Source: Flavobacterium beibuense F44-8 (GTDB lineage Bacteria; Bacteroidota; Bacteroidia; Flavobacteriales; Flavobacteriaceae). From it: 64,000 nucleotides of DNA. A model generated the notes under the pieces. It did no database searches and was not told where the DNA came from. It saw only the letters and a program-made list of their open reading frames with translations. The position numbers were made by a program, and so were the translations under genes. The DNA is taken from the NCBI RefSeq assembly GCF_000769915.1, contig NZ_JRLV01000014.1, positions 62,001 to 126,000 on the forward strand, in the 5' to 3' direction. Of the stretch, positions 55,859-64,000 are shown piece after piece (position 1 is the first letter of the stretch; each line of letters begins with the position of its first letter).

Positions 55859-58800
55859 TTAATACCCAATCACTTCCACCTTACTTTTCCCACTCTGCTG
55901 TTTACTTACCTTAATCTGTATGGGAATTCTCTCGGTCATTTCCTGCACGTGAGAGATCACGCCTACTTTGCGACCCTGATTGTGCAGCCTTTCCAGAGCA
56001 TCCATTGCGATATTGAGCGTAGTAGGATCTAACGAACCAAAGCCTTCGTCAATAAACAGGGATTCAACCTTCATACGGCTGGAGGATAAGGAGGCGAGAC
56101 CCAAGGCAAGGGCAAGCGATACCAAGAATGATTCTCCGCCCGAAAGAGAGTAGACCGTGCGCACTTCATCGCCCATGTCCTGATCTACCACCTGCAGGCC
56201 AAGCGATGCCGGAATGCGCTCGATTTTGTATCGGCTGGTGAGTGCCTGCAAATGAATATTGGCGTAACCCAGCAAAACATCAAGCGTGTATTCCTGAGCA
56301 ATCTGGCGGAATTTTTTACCGTCGGCCGAGCCTATAATCTCGTTGAGTTTGCTCCAGTTTTCTGTAATGGCAGCTTGTGCTGCGATGGTTTTTAGCAGGT
56401 CGCCTATTTTGTTTTTATTGGCTTCGTTTTGTTGCAGACGGAAGCTGTTTTCTCCTCTTTTATGTTTCTTTTGTTCTACTTCTGATTTGGCCATGTTGTT
56501 AAGGCCATTCAGTTCCTCAAACGGCCGTTCGGATAAACAATTCTGTTTATGGGTGTCGAAAGTCTGTTTTCGTTCTGCAAGAATGCTGTTGGTTTTAGTC
56601 ACTTCCTCTTCAATAGCTTGTAAGGTGGCTCGTTCTGTAGTCATCCAATCGTTGCTCAGGGCTAATAGTTCGTGCAATGTTTCAATGTTCAGCAATTGAT
56701 TGTTCTTTTGATTGAAGGCATCAAGCCAGTCCTGCATTTTTTGCAATGCTTTTTTGGCCTCGGTTTCTAAAGCTGTTAATGTGGTTGTTAATTCTTCTTT
56801 TTGGGTATGGGCCTTGGTGCTGTCAATTTTAAGTTGCTGCTGGTTTTCTTTTAGTTGTTCGAGCTGTTTCTGGGCCTGGATTTGCGCTTGTTTTAGCGTT
56901 GCTTCGGCTGCATCAGCATGTTGTCCTTCAAACAGGGCATTGCGCTGTTGGGTCAGATTTTGATGGATGTTGTATTGCTCAAGGTGGGCTTCCGCTTTTT
57001 TGCTGACGTCTGTAGCAAAGCTTTTGGTTTGGTTCTCCAATTCTTTTAGTGTGGCTTCGAGTGCTACTTTTTGATGGGAAAGTTGTTCCAGTTTTTCGTT
57101 GTTTTCTTTCCAGGTGCGGACAAATTTATCAATCCGTTCTACGAAGTCGATCGGGTTGTCTTTCCAGTTTGCCATCCAGTCTGAAGCGGTAAAGTTGGGT
57201 GAGAGAAGCTGCTCTACATCGTTAAGATCGATGCTTACTTTATCTCGCTCTTTTGTATTACTGTTTTGCTGTTCGTAATAAATAGATAGCCTGCTTTGGA
57301 CATCTTTTAATTGGTTGGCTAGGCCATCTGTGTTTTCCTTAAGTTGGTCTAGGTGGGTTTTGGCCCTTTCCAGTTGTTGCTTTTTATCGGTATAAGCCTG
57401 TATTTGTAGCAGCAAATCGAATTGTTTGGATTTAAGTGATTGTAATTTATCTTCTATCCAGTCTACTTTTTTTGCATCGGCTATAGCCTTGCTTTCCTGA
57501 GCACAATCAAATTGTTCCCAAGCTTGCTTTTTGGTTGCCAATGCCAATTGTTTTACTCTAATCTCTTCACTTTGGCGTTGGATGGCTTGCTGTAGCGTGT
57601 TGCTTTCTTGTTCCAAAGCATTGTGCTGACTATGGCTTGTCAGATAGGTTTGTTCTTTTTCCTGATAGGATTTTTCGATTTGTGCCAGTACGTTTTCCAA
57701 TTGCGGATTATGCACGGCATACGGGTGTCTAGTGCTGCCACATACAGGGCATGGCTCGTCATCAACTAAAGCATCCCTAAGTTTTTCTACATTTTCGGCC
57801 AATGTCAGACGTGCTTGCTGCAGGAGCTGGTAGGCAGTGTCTTTTTCGGCTTTTTCTAATGGGAGCTGTTGGGTTAGTTTTTGTAGGGTTTCCTGTTTTG
57901 TTTGATAATCTGATTGATCTTTTAGTTGTTTCTGATTTAGGGTTTCTAATTCTGTAAGGGCATTATAAAGCAGTTGCCAATGGGCTTGTGCCTGTAAGGT
58001 GTTTTCTACCTGACGGTCTGTTTCTATTTTTTCTAGGTTTAGGGTTTCAATAGGGGTTAATAGCAGTTCTTTGGACTGGATGTCGTAGTTTTTCTTTACT
58101 TTTTCGAGGTTTTCCAGTTGTTGTTTCCACTGGTTTTCGAGGCTTGTTTTTTGAGCTTCGTCAGTCTGGATTTTATCCTGTAATTGAGCCAATTTTGCAG
58201 CCGAGGTTTGTAAAGTTTCCAAAAGTTTTTGGGCATCCTGTAGTTTAGACAGGATGAGGTCTTTGTTTTCGGCAATCGGGTTACGGTCTGCGTGTTCTGT
58301 TTTCCAGTCGGTAATGGTTTGTATTTGGGTAACAAGATGGGTAAATTCTTCTTGTTTAGCGGTTAGTGCTTCTTGATGTTTTTGGTTGGCTTCAGTAACA
58401 CTTTCAGCTTCTTCTTTGAGTTTTTGTACTTGTTCTTTTTTTTCTTCTAAGATGGTGTCGAGTTTTCTTGCCTGTTCCAATAGGGGCAGGGCATCGGTAA
58501 GAGCTTTGTTTTTTTCTGAAAGACGGTTTTCGGCCTGTTCCAATTGCTCTTCGAGGTTTTCTTTTTGCTCTTGTTGGGTGGCGATAGTTGCTTTTATTTC
58601 TGTAAAGACTGCTGTTCTGTCGGCATGCTGCTGTTGTGCATGTTTGAGGGCATCTGCCCAGCTTCTGGTTTGCTGTGCTTGCTCCACGGTTTGCAGTTTT
58701 TGCTTGCGTGACGAGGCTAGTGTTTTAGCTTCAGTGGCTTGTTGTACAGCTGCTTGGGCTTCATCGTGGCTGGTTTGCAGTTTGGAGAACTGTTCGTGCC

Positions 58801-59593
58801 AGTTAATTTCTGCGGTCAGTTTTTCAATGTCTTTTTCCAGACTTTTGATTTGGGTTTCCAGTATTTTTTGTTCGTCTGACAGGTTTTTTAGTTCGTCATC
58901 GGTAAGTATAATGATACCTTCTTTACGCAGATTGTATTCATGTAGTAGGAGATCTTCTGCTTTGTGTTTTTCGTAAATCTTTTTAGAGATTTCGGAATAG
59001 ATGTGCGTTCCAGTCAACTTTTCAAGTAAGGAAGATTTTTCGTCTCTGTTGGCTTTCATAAAGGCCGTAAAATCGCCTTGCGCCAATAGTACGGATCTGG
59101 TGAATTGTTCGAAGTTCAGTCCAACAAGTCGTGCTATTTCGTTTAGGGTTTCTAGTTTTCTGCCTGGTATATCGGTGTTGGTGTTGATGTTTTTTAAGAT
59201 GACGTTGTCAGATTGCATGTTGCCATCGGCCATATTGCGGGCACGTCTTACACTCCATGTGGCACGGTAGTGTTCTGTATCTGTGCCTACAAAATCGACT
59301 TCGGCAAATCCGTCAGCCGTTCCGTCACGCAAGATGCTGCGTACGTCTCCCTGATTTAAGGTGCTGCCTTGTATATCACGGATTTCTATTCCTATTTCTT
59401 TTGCTTGTAAGTATCGGGGCGTTTTGCCATACAAGGCAAGGCAAAGAGCATCTAATATGGTAGATTTTCCTGCGCCAGTGGCTCCGGTAATGGCAAATAT
59501 TCCTGCGGAGCATAGTGGTTCTGCTGTAAAGTCGATTTCGGTAGTTCCTTCCAGCGAAGCGAGGTTTTTGATTCGTATGGCTAGTATTTTCAT
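55859..59593 (-). CDS. sbcC: Exonuclease SbcC (Rad50-like ATPase)
   Basis: A 1,244-residue SMC-like ATPase, the partner of SbcD in a complex that processes DNA hairpins and blocked ends. Walker A GATGAGKST (37-45), long coiled coils, a zinc hook CPVCG (near residue 620), and the C-terminal signature LSGGESFLVSLALALGL followed by DEGFGSLD. Longer than E. coli SbcC, mainly coiled coil. One base separates it from sbcD. G+C is visibly higher than in the ABC-3C genes. Confidence 0.95.
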   Translation of the reverse strand: MKILAIRIKNLASLEGTTEIDFTAEPLCSAGIFAITGATGAGKSTILDALCLALYGKTPRYLQAKEIGIEIRDIQGSTLNQGDVRSILRDGTADGFAEVDFVGTDTEHYRATWSVRRARNMADGNMQSDNVILKNINTNTDIPGRKLETLNEIARLVGLNFEQFTRSVLLAQGDFTAFMKANRDEKSSLLEKLTGTHIYSEISKKIYEKHKAEDLLLHEYNLRKEGIIILTDDELKNLSDEQKILETQIKSLEKDIEKLTAEINWHEQFSKLQTSHDEAQAAVQQATEAKTLASSRKQKLQTVEQAQQTRSWADALKHAQQQHADRTAVFTEIKATIATQQEQKENLEEQLEQAENRLSEKNKALTDALPLLEQARKLDTILEEKKEQVQKLKEEAESVTEANQKHQEALTAKQEEFTHLVTQIQTITDWKTEHADRNPIAENKDLILSKLQDAQKLLETLQTSAAKLAQLQDKIQTDEAQKTSLENQWKQQLENLEKVKKNYDIQSKELLLTPIETLNLEKIETDRQVENTLQAQAHWQLLYNALTELETLNQKQLKDQSDYQTKQETLQKLTQQLPLEKAEKDTAYQLLQQARLTLAENVEKLRDALVDDEPCPVCGSTRHPYAVHNPQLENVLAQIEKSYQEKEQTYLTSHSQHNALEQESNTLQQAIQRQSEEIRVKQLALATKKQAWEQFDCAQESKAIADAKKVDWIEDKLQSLKSKQFDLLLQIQAYTDKKQQLERAKTHLDQLKENTDGLANQLKDVQSRLSIYYEQQNSNTKERDKVSIDLNDVEQLLSPNFTASDWMANWKDNPIDFVERIDKFVRTWKENNEKLEQLSHQKVALEATLKELENQTKSFATDVSKKAEAHLEQYNIHQNLTQQRNALFEGQHADAAEATLKQAQIQAQKQLEQLKENQQQLKIDSTKAHTQKEELTTTLTALETEAKKALQKMQDWLDAFNQKNNQLLNIETLHELLALSNDWMTTERATLQAIEEEVTKTNSILAERKQTFDTHKQNCLSERPFEELNGLNNMAKSEVEQKKHKRGENSFRLQQNEANKNKIGDLLKTIAAQAAITENWSKLNEIIGSADGKKFRQIAQEYTLDVLLGYANIHLQALTSRYKIERIPASLGLQVVDQDMGDEVRTVYSLSGGESFLVSLALALGLASLSSSRMKVESLFIDEGFGSLDPTTLNIAMDALERLHNQGRKVGVISHVQEMTERIPIQIKVSKQQSGKSKVEVIGY

Positions 59594-59594
59594 T

Positions 59595-60830
59595 TTATTC
59601 GGCTGCTTGATTTATTTCCTGTGCTACTTGTTGAAAAAGTTGCAGGATTTCGGTTGGTACTTCGCTATTGTATCTGGATTGGTATGTTTTGCCGAATACG
59701 TCGATGGGTTTTAGTTCGTTCAGCTTTTCGGGTGTGACAAATTCCTGCGCTTCTTGTGTGGAGGCGGGATACTTTACATCGATTTTGGCTAATTTGACTT
59801 TTTTGCCTGCCAGTGCAGTTTCTATTTTATGGCGCAAGGCTGGCTCGGGACCTTCGAGTAATACCCGTACTTCGAGATAAGGAGTTGCTTCAAGAGCAGA
59901 GTCCTCGTCGGGTAGTTGCTTTAACAGGTTTATGACTTCATGCAGTGGCTGATGGCTTAGCGGAATTCTTCTCAAGGGTACGAATAACGGAATTTCTATA
60001 GCTTTAAGATTACTAATTTCCTGATCGAGATCAAAAATAATTACCTGATGTTTGTATTTGAGTTCAGAAAAGGACATTGGTAGCGGGCTTCCCGAATATC
60101 GGACATGTTCTTGACCACCTACCTTTTGCGCTTTGTGTATATGTCCTAATGCAACATATTTAATATCTGAATGAAACGCTGTGGCGGGAATGCATTCTAC
60201 GCCTCCCATTATAAGTCTTTCGGTTTTATCGAGTTCTGTTATTTCGGCATGATGAGTGTGCAGGTGTCCCATGGCAATAATGATTTGCCCTTCTTGCTTT
60301 CTGTTCTCAGCATATTTAAAAGCTTCTTTATATAATTCAGTAACACCTTCGGTATACGGATTTGTGCAGTCTGCTATCGTTGGGTAGTCGCCCATCCTTA
60401 AAAATGGTATCGCAAGGCACCATATTTTTATACTTCCAGAGTTATCATGTATAGGAACAAGCAATTTTTCGTATTCAATTTTGCCATCAAAGTCTTTTTC
60501 AACCACTCCTATAATGTGAACATTAGAAGATTCCAAGAGTGGTTTGGGAGCTTCTAAGCGAGAGGCAGAATCGTGATTTCCGGCTGTGATTATTATCTGT
60601 AAATCTGAATTGGCTTTTGTTGCCTCACTTAAAAAAGTGTAAAATATTTTTATTGATGCCGCTGATGGGTTGGAAATATCGAAAATATCTCCACTAACTA
60701 GCAGTACGTCGATATTTTCTTCCGTTAAGGTCTTCAATAACCAATTTAAAAATTGCTTATGTTCGGTGGTACGATCAAATTCGTGAAATAGCTGGCCAAT
60801 GTGCCAGTCAGCCGTATGGAGTATTTTCAA
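59595..60830 (-). CDS. sbcD: Exonuclease SbcD (Mre11-like)
   Basis: A 411-residue Mre11-type phosphoesterase. Metal motifs: ADWHIGQLFHEF (Asp8, His10), VSGDIFD, TAGNHDS, MGHLHTHHAE and LGHIHKAQ. It is the nuclease partner of SbcC. The start codon read here is TTG at 60828-60830; no ATG gives the first motif in full. It probably begins the sbcD-sbcC-OLD transcription unit. Confidence 0.95.
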   Translation of the reverse strand: MKILHTADWHIGQLFHEFDRTTEHKQFLNWLLKTLTEENIDVLLVSGDIFDISNPSAASIKIFYTFLSEATKANSDLQIIITAGNHDSASRLEAPKPLLESSNVHIIGVVEKDFDGKIEYEKLLVPIHDNSGSIKIWCLAIPFLRMGDYPTIADCTNPYTEGVTELYKEAFKYAENRKQEGQIIIAMGHLHTHHAEITELDKTERLIMGGVECIPATAFHSDIKYVALGHIHKAQKVGGQEHVRYSGSPLPMSFSELKYKHQVIIFDLDQEISNLKAIEIPLFVPLRRIPLSHQPLHEVINLLKQLPDEDSALEATPYLEVRVLLEGPEPALRHKIETALAGKKVKLAKIDVKYPASTQEAQEFVTPEKLNELKPIDVFGKTYQSRYNSEVPTEILQLFQQVAQEINQAAE

Positions 60831-60977
60831 GACGATATATAGTAAAGTTATTATAAACGATACTAATTTAACAAAATATTTAATGATAACCCCTAAGTAA
60901 AAATACCTGATTTACATTTCTAAAAAATACCTAGACAACGAATTTTTAAAATCAGTTCTGAAATCAGAATGTATAGT

Positions 60978-62231
60978 TTACTTTCTCAACTTTTTGTTTT
61001 TTCTCAACTTCTTAAATTCCTTAGCAACATATTCATAATCATCTTCTACTTTCATCAGTAGATTAATAAGCTCAAGTAATTCATTAAAATGAATCATATT
61101 TTTATTCTCTTCAAGAATTTCAATGAGTTCCTGTTTTGAAAAAGCAACTTTTTCTCCTTGTTGAGTCATTTTCGTTTGGTTAGAATTACACCTATCCTGT
61201 AATCCCTTAGCACTATACTCCTTCCCAATGCTACTCCCATTAAGAACACTTTTTGTCTTGTGATCGACAAATGTTATCCCATATATTAAACCTTCAGTAT
61301 TCTGACGCAGGACTGTATCAACTCCTTCCTTTTGTAGTTGCTTTGCCAGTTGAGGCAAAATGAGAACGTTATTCTTTAGGAAAGCTGAGTCAATCGCATT
61401 TTTGACACTGTACTTATCCGACTGCCTTTTGATCTCATTTGCTGCGAATTTCTTTTCCAGATTCTTTAGTGTTGGCTTATCATAAAACATGCTAGCCTTG
61501 ATTGGTACACCAACACGATTACCTTTTTCATCCAATGCGTGGTAAAGCAATCCATTGTGCTTTGCAACCCTTGAACTTTCTGCACCTTTATCAGCTTCAA
61601 TATTATACAGCTTCAGCACTGCATTCAGTTCCGGTAAGCTTGTATACTTGTAATTGCTCACGACAAACTTCAGGACGTTTTCAATCGCTTTTTTTGTTTC
61701 TGATTTGCCATACCGGACTCTTGCCGAAACAGGCTCCGGCTTGTATTCCTTCTTCTTTTGATTTTCCGCTTTTACAAGATTGAAAGCCTGCTCAATTTCC
61801 TTGCGTGCCGGTTCCGACCTATCCTTGCCGATGTTGTGCATGGCAAAACGCTTTCCATTTTCCTGAACGTTGATTGAAGTTATATGGATATGAGGATGCC
61901 CTGCATCATGGTGTTGATAAATCAGGTATGGCTGATTTCCGAAGCCAATTTTATTCATATATGTTTCGGCAATCTCCAATAGTTTTTCCTTTGGCAGGCT
62001 TGCCTCACTGGGATCAAAGTTTAAGGAAATGTGGACAGTGTTTCGCTTTACATTCTCATTGAGCTTGCACTGCTTTTCAAGGCGGCTTAGCTTCATGGCG
62101 TAAGTCAGCCTGTCGGCATCCACAGGATAATTTCCCTGACCAATACATTCCGCTTTTCCTTCCTTTATTTTGTTCTCATTGTAGTTGAGCATCGCCCTGA
62201 TGGAATGCCCCGTCTTAATTATTACAACCAT
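60978..62231 (-). CDS. Relaxase (MobA/VirD2-like, HUH motif)
   Basis: A 417-residue mobilization relaxase that nicks oriT and stays bound to the 5' end. The three-histidine motif HHDAGHPHIHITS at residues 107-119 holds His112, His114 and His116. Downstream are helical and Lys-rich regions. It overlaps the MobC-like gene by 10 bases, forming a mob pair of Bacteroidetes type. The catalytic tyrosine should be near the N terminus (candidates Tyr17, Tyr35, Tyr44). Confidence 0.92.
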   Translation of the reverse strand: MVVIIKTGHSIRAMLNYNENKIKEGKAECIGQGNYPVDADRLTYAMKLSRLEKQCKLNENVKRNTVHISLNFDPSEASLPKEKLLEIAETYMNKIGFGNQPYLIYQHHDAGHPHIHITSINVQENGKRFAMHNIGKDRSEPARKEIEQAFNLVKAENQKKKEYKPEPVSARVRYGKSETKKAIENVLKFVVSNYKYTSLPELNAVLKLYNIEADKGAESSRVAKHNGLLYHALDEKGNRVGVPIKASMFYDKPTLKNLEKKFAANEIKRQSDKYSVKNAIDSAFLKNNVLILPQLAKQLQKEGVDTVLRQNTEGLIYGITFVDHKTKSVLNGSSIGKEYSAKGLQDRCNSNQTKMTQQGEKVAFSKQELIEILEENKNMIHFNELLELINLLMKVEDDYEYVAKEFKKLRKNKKLRK

Positions 62232-62608
62232 TTTTCGGCAAGCTTTTGAAGTTGTTCTTTAACCTCATCAATCTTGGAAAACATAGTTTTCTTTTGGCTT
62301 TCAAAAAGTAAAAGCAGTCCCTTAATTTCAGAAGCTTGTGAAGTCGTATTTACCCTCCTGACCAGTTGGTTAAAGTTATTGCCGATGGCATTCAGCTCGC
62401 GGTTAAGGTGGCTCATTTGCATGATGGCTTCATCGGCTGAAGCATCCCTTGTGAGGGTGGTGATCGGCTTGGTGAAAAGGCAGTGCCTCACATATTCGCT
62501 TACACTGCGGCAGGTGCTGTTTTTGCAGCGGGTTTCAAGCGTAGAAAATTCCTTGTCCGTAAGGCGCACATAGATACGCCTTTTGCGGTTGTTATTCTCG
62601 GTCTCCAT
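62222..62608 (-). CDS. MobC-like mobilization accessory protein
   Basis: A 128-residue protein with an N-terminal ribbon-helix-helix-like segment (RRIYVRLTDKEFSTLETRC, SVSEYVRHCLF) and a C-terminal coiled coil. Such proteins bind oriT beside the relaxase. The adjacent DNA contains the oriT-like hairpin. Confidence 0.86.
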   Translation of the reverse strand: METENNNRKRRIYVRLTDKEFSTLETRCKNSTCRSVSEYVRHCLFTKPITTLTRDASADEAIMQMSHLNRELNAIGNNFNQLVRRVNTTSQASEIKGLLLLFESQKKTMFSKIDEVKEQLQKLAEKWL

Positions 62609-62681
62609 AATATCCTCTTCATTGGTTCAACAGCTATAAAGCATAGCAGTGTCCCCCGCCCCCGAGTTCCGAGGAAAGGGC

Positions 62682-62718
62682 GGCAAGATGCCGTTGTCCG
62701 ACAACGGGACATCTTGCC
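62682..62718. other. Candidate oriT: nested inverted repeat
   Basis: Outer arms GGCAAGATG / CATCTTGCC (9 bp, 62682-62690 and 62710-62718) and inner arms CCGTTGTC / GACAACGG (8 bp) around one base, so 17 paired bases in total. It sits 74 bases upstream of the mobC start, in the 272-base gap before the DUF932 gene. A second pair ATTGCC/GGCAAT follows (62719-62738). Typical layout for an oriT or a strong terminator. Confidence 0.6.
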
Positions 62719-62880
62719 ATTGCCGCAGACAAGGCAATCGACCGCAGCCTTTTCAATGCTTTCCGCTAATGTAATTCGGCTCAGAGGATAAAAGCAATCA
62801 TAGCCAAATTTTGACCATGATCGTAAAAAGTTGGGGCAGGTTTGGCTCCCTGCCCCGTTTTGATTTTCTGTAATGCCAGG

Positions 62881-63951
62881 TTAATTCAGTGTAAAAACTC
62901 CACTATCGTTTTTGGCAAAACCGCTGCACAATTCAAAGGCTTTTTGCGCTCTTGTTTGTGCGGTTCCTCCCATTACAATGGATTGCAATTTGGCTTCTTC
63001 ATCTTTATATTTTCTTACATTTTGATAGTAGCCCGTCACAGCATTATAAGCGCCAAACAAAGTACCTTTAGTGGTGTCCATTTGTTGGGTATCATTTACC
63101 ATTGCATAGGCAAAAGCATCTTCCACCATATTTTTAAATGCAGTTGATAATTCATCCTCTGCTCCCTTCTTTAAAAGGTCGTAGGTTTCTTTGTTTGGGC
63201 ATAGCGCCAACTGTATCAATTTCTTTACTTCTTCATCTTTGACCCTCACCGTTGCCCACTCATTAAAGATGTTTTCTAACTGGCTGCTCAGGGTGTTTGC
63301 CATACCCATGACTTTGTGCGCATTTTCCAAACGTTGTTTTGCCCCTGAGGTGTGTTTAATACGCACCACATTGGTCATGTTTTTCAGTGCTGCATTTAAA
63401 GTATTTCTGCAGACAATGCGCACGGGTGTAAAGGCTGCTGTAATACTTCCGCTGCCATCGTGGGAGGTGGTCAGGAAGATGTATTTTTCGGTTACATCAT
63501 CGCCATTGCCCACACGGATATAATCAGGTAGTTTGGCAGTAATAAAAATGCGTTCGCCATTTCCTAAAGCTCCTGCTGTCTCGTATAAAATTCCATCCTC
63601 ACCGCCTACAATTGCATCAAAAAAAGCAAATGCATCACGATTCTGTACGATGTGGTAATCTTTACCCACCACTCCTAAAACGGTGTTGTTATCGCTGCGC
63701 ACATTGGCAAAATAATTCGGTACTGTGACAGGCTCACCAGCAGTTAAATCTGTGGTAGCCTGTAGCGTTTCGATACTGTTTGTAAACAGTGGCGATTTTA
63801 CCACTTCATAATCCAGTCCCGCATGTTTAATTGCTTCCTGACTTGTTGGGTAGTCGGTTACTACCTGACCTAAATTGTGCCATGCTTTTTCCTTTACACT
63901 GAAAAAAGAATAACGCCCTGTCTTTTCGTTGTAATTAAGATTGTGTCCCAT
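62881..63951 (-). CDS. DUF932 (TIGR03299-like) plasmid/ICE protein
   Basis: A 356-residue protein. The N terminus (EKTGRYSFFSVKEKAWHNLG, then DYPTSQEAIKHAGLDYEVVKSP) and the core FFDAIVGGEDGILYETAGAL match the DUF932 family, frequently found on plasmids and ICEs of Bacteroidetes. The function is unknown. The gene is complete, with its start 49 bases from the window end. Confidence 0.88.
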   Translation of the reverse strand: MGHNLNYNEKTGRYSFFSVKEKAWHNLGQVVTDYPTSQEAIKHAGLDYEVVKSPLFTNSIETLQATTDLTAGEPVTVPNYFANVRSDNNTVLGVVGKDYHIVQNRDAFAFFDAIVGGEDGILYETAGALGNGERIFITAKLPDYIRVGNGDDVTEKYIFLTTSHDGSGSITAAFTPVRIVCRNTLNAALKNMTNVVRIKHTSGAKQRLENAHKVMGMANTLSSQLENIFNEWATVRVKDEEVKKLIQLALCPNKETYDLLKKGAEDELSTAFKNMVEDAFAYAMVNDTQQMDTTKGTLFGAYNAVTGYYQNVRKYKDEEAKLQSIVMGGTAQTRAQKAFELCSGFAKNDSGVFTLN

Positions 63952-64000
63952 GATTTCTAAGATTTAAGGGTTCGACAAAAAAATTAATTATGATGAATTC

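Larger units (their letters stand above)
46054..64000. mobile_element. Integrated mobilizable element, left part (right end beyond window)
   Basis: The left end is the displaced tRNA tail at 46040-46060. The region carries mobilization genes (MobC-like, relaxase), an oriT-like hairpin, a DUF932 plasmid/ICE protein and a defence-like cargo, all on one strand. No integrase is seen within the window; it should lie to the right. Left boundary fairly good, right boundary unknown. Confidence 0.72.

Noticed and set aside
46061..64000. Integrase or transposase gene inside the window
   Set aside because: No open frame shows tyrosine-recombinase (R..HxxR..Y) or DDE motifs. The integrase probably lies beyond the right edge.
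1..64000. CRISPR array
   Set aside because: No run of regularly spaced repeats was seen on reading the window.

Overview
The window reads as a low-G+C chromosome segment from the Bacteroidetes, most likely a Flavobacterium-like member of the Flavobacteriaceae. Evidence: TonB-dependent and other beta-barrel outer-membrane proteins typical of the phylum, domains largely confined to it (DUF5686, DUF5777, DUF3098, PorT-like barrels), few Shine-Dalgarno sequences, and the Bacteroidetes promoter -7 consensus TAnnTTTG before many genes. There are no rRNA genes, no complete tRNA and no CRISPR array.

Bases 1 to about 44,360 are ordinary chromosome. They hold pckA (its C-terminal end lies outside the window), a saccharopine dehydrogenase with an Lrp-type regulator, leuS, an ftsX-DUF3098-uppP-truB run, pyrH-frr, asnS, rpoN, alr with an M20 peptidase, rlmF, and several envelope protein genes. 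Two local modules stand out. One is an organic-phosphate operon (TonB receptor, purple-acid-type phosphatase, beta-propeller phytase, 33,023-37,932). The other is an ArsR-SRPBCC-DoxX-DUF4256 operon (42,557-44,309), whose promoter carries two copies of a dyad operator in register with the -33 and -7 elements.

Bases 44,360-46,060 are a junction. Two copies of a terminator plus the 3' tail of a tRNA-like gene (44,367-44,417, degraded; 46,003-46,060, intact) bracket three small hypothetical genes and a truncated duplicate of one of them. I read this as serial integration at one tRNA 3' end.

Bases 46,060-64,000 look like the left part of an integrated mobilizable element, all genes on the minus strand. 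It carries mobilization genes (MobC-like protein, HUH relaxase, an oriT-like hairpin, a DUF932 protein) and a large cargo block in transcription order: sbcD, sbcC, an OLD-family ATPase/TOPRIM nuclease, then a tight four-gene set. That set is a PD-(D/E)XK-like nuclease, a small middle protein, a Rad50-like ABC ATPase, and a PLD-nuclease/SNF2-helicase fusion. The first three resemble an ABC-three-component (ABC-3C) conflict system. The coupled helicase-nuclease and the SbcCD-OLD unit upstream make this the best candidate in the window for an uncharacterized defence system. The integrase and the intact tRNA should lie beyond base 64,000.
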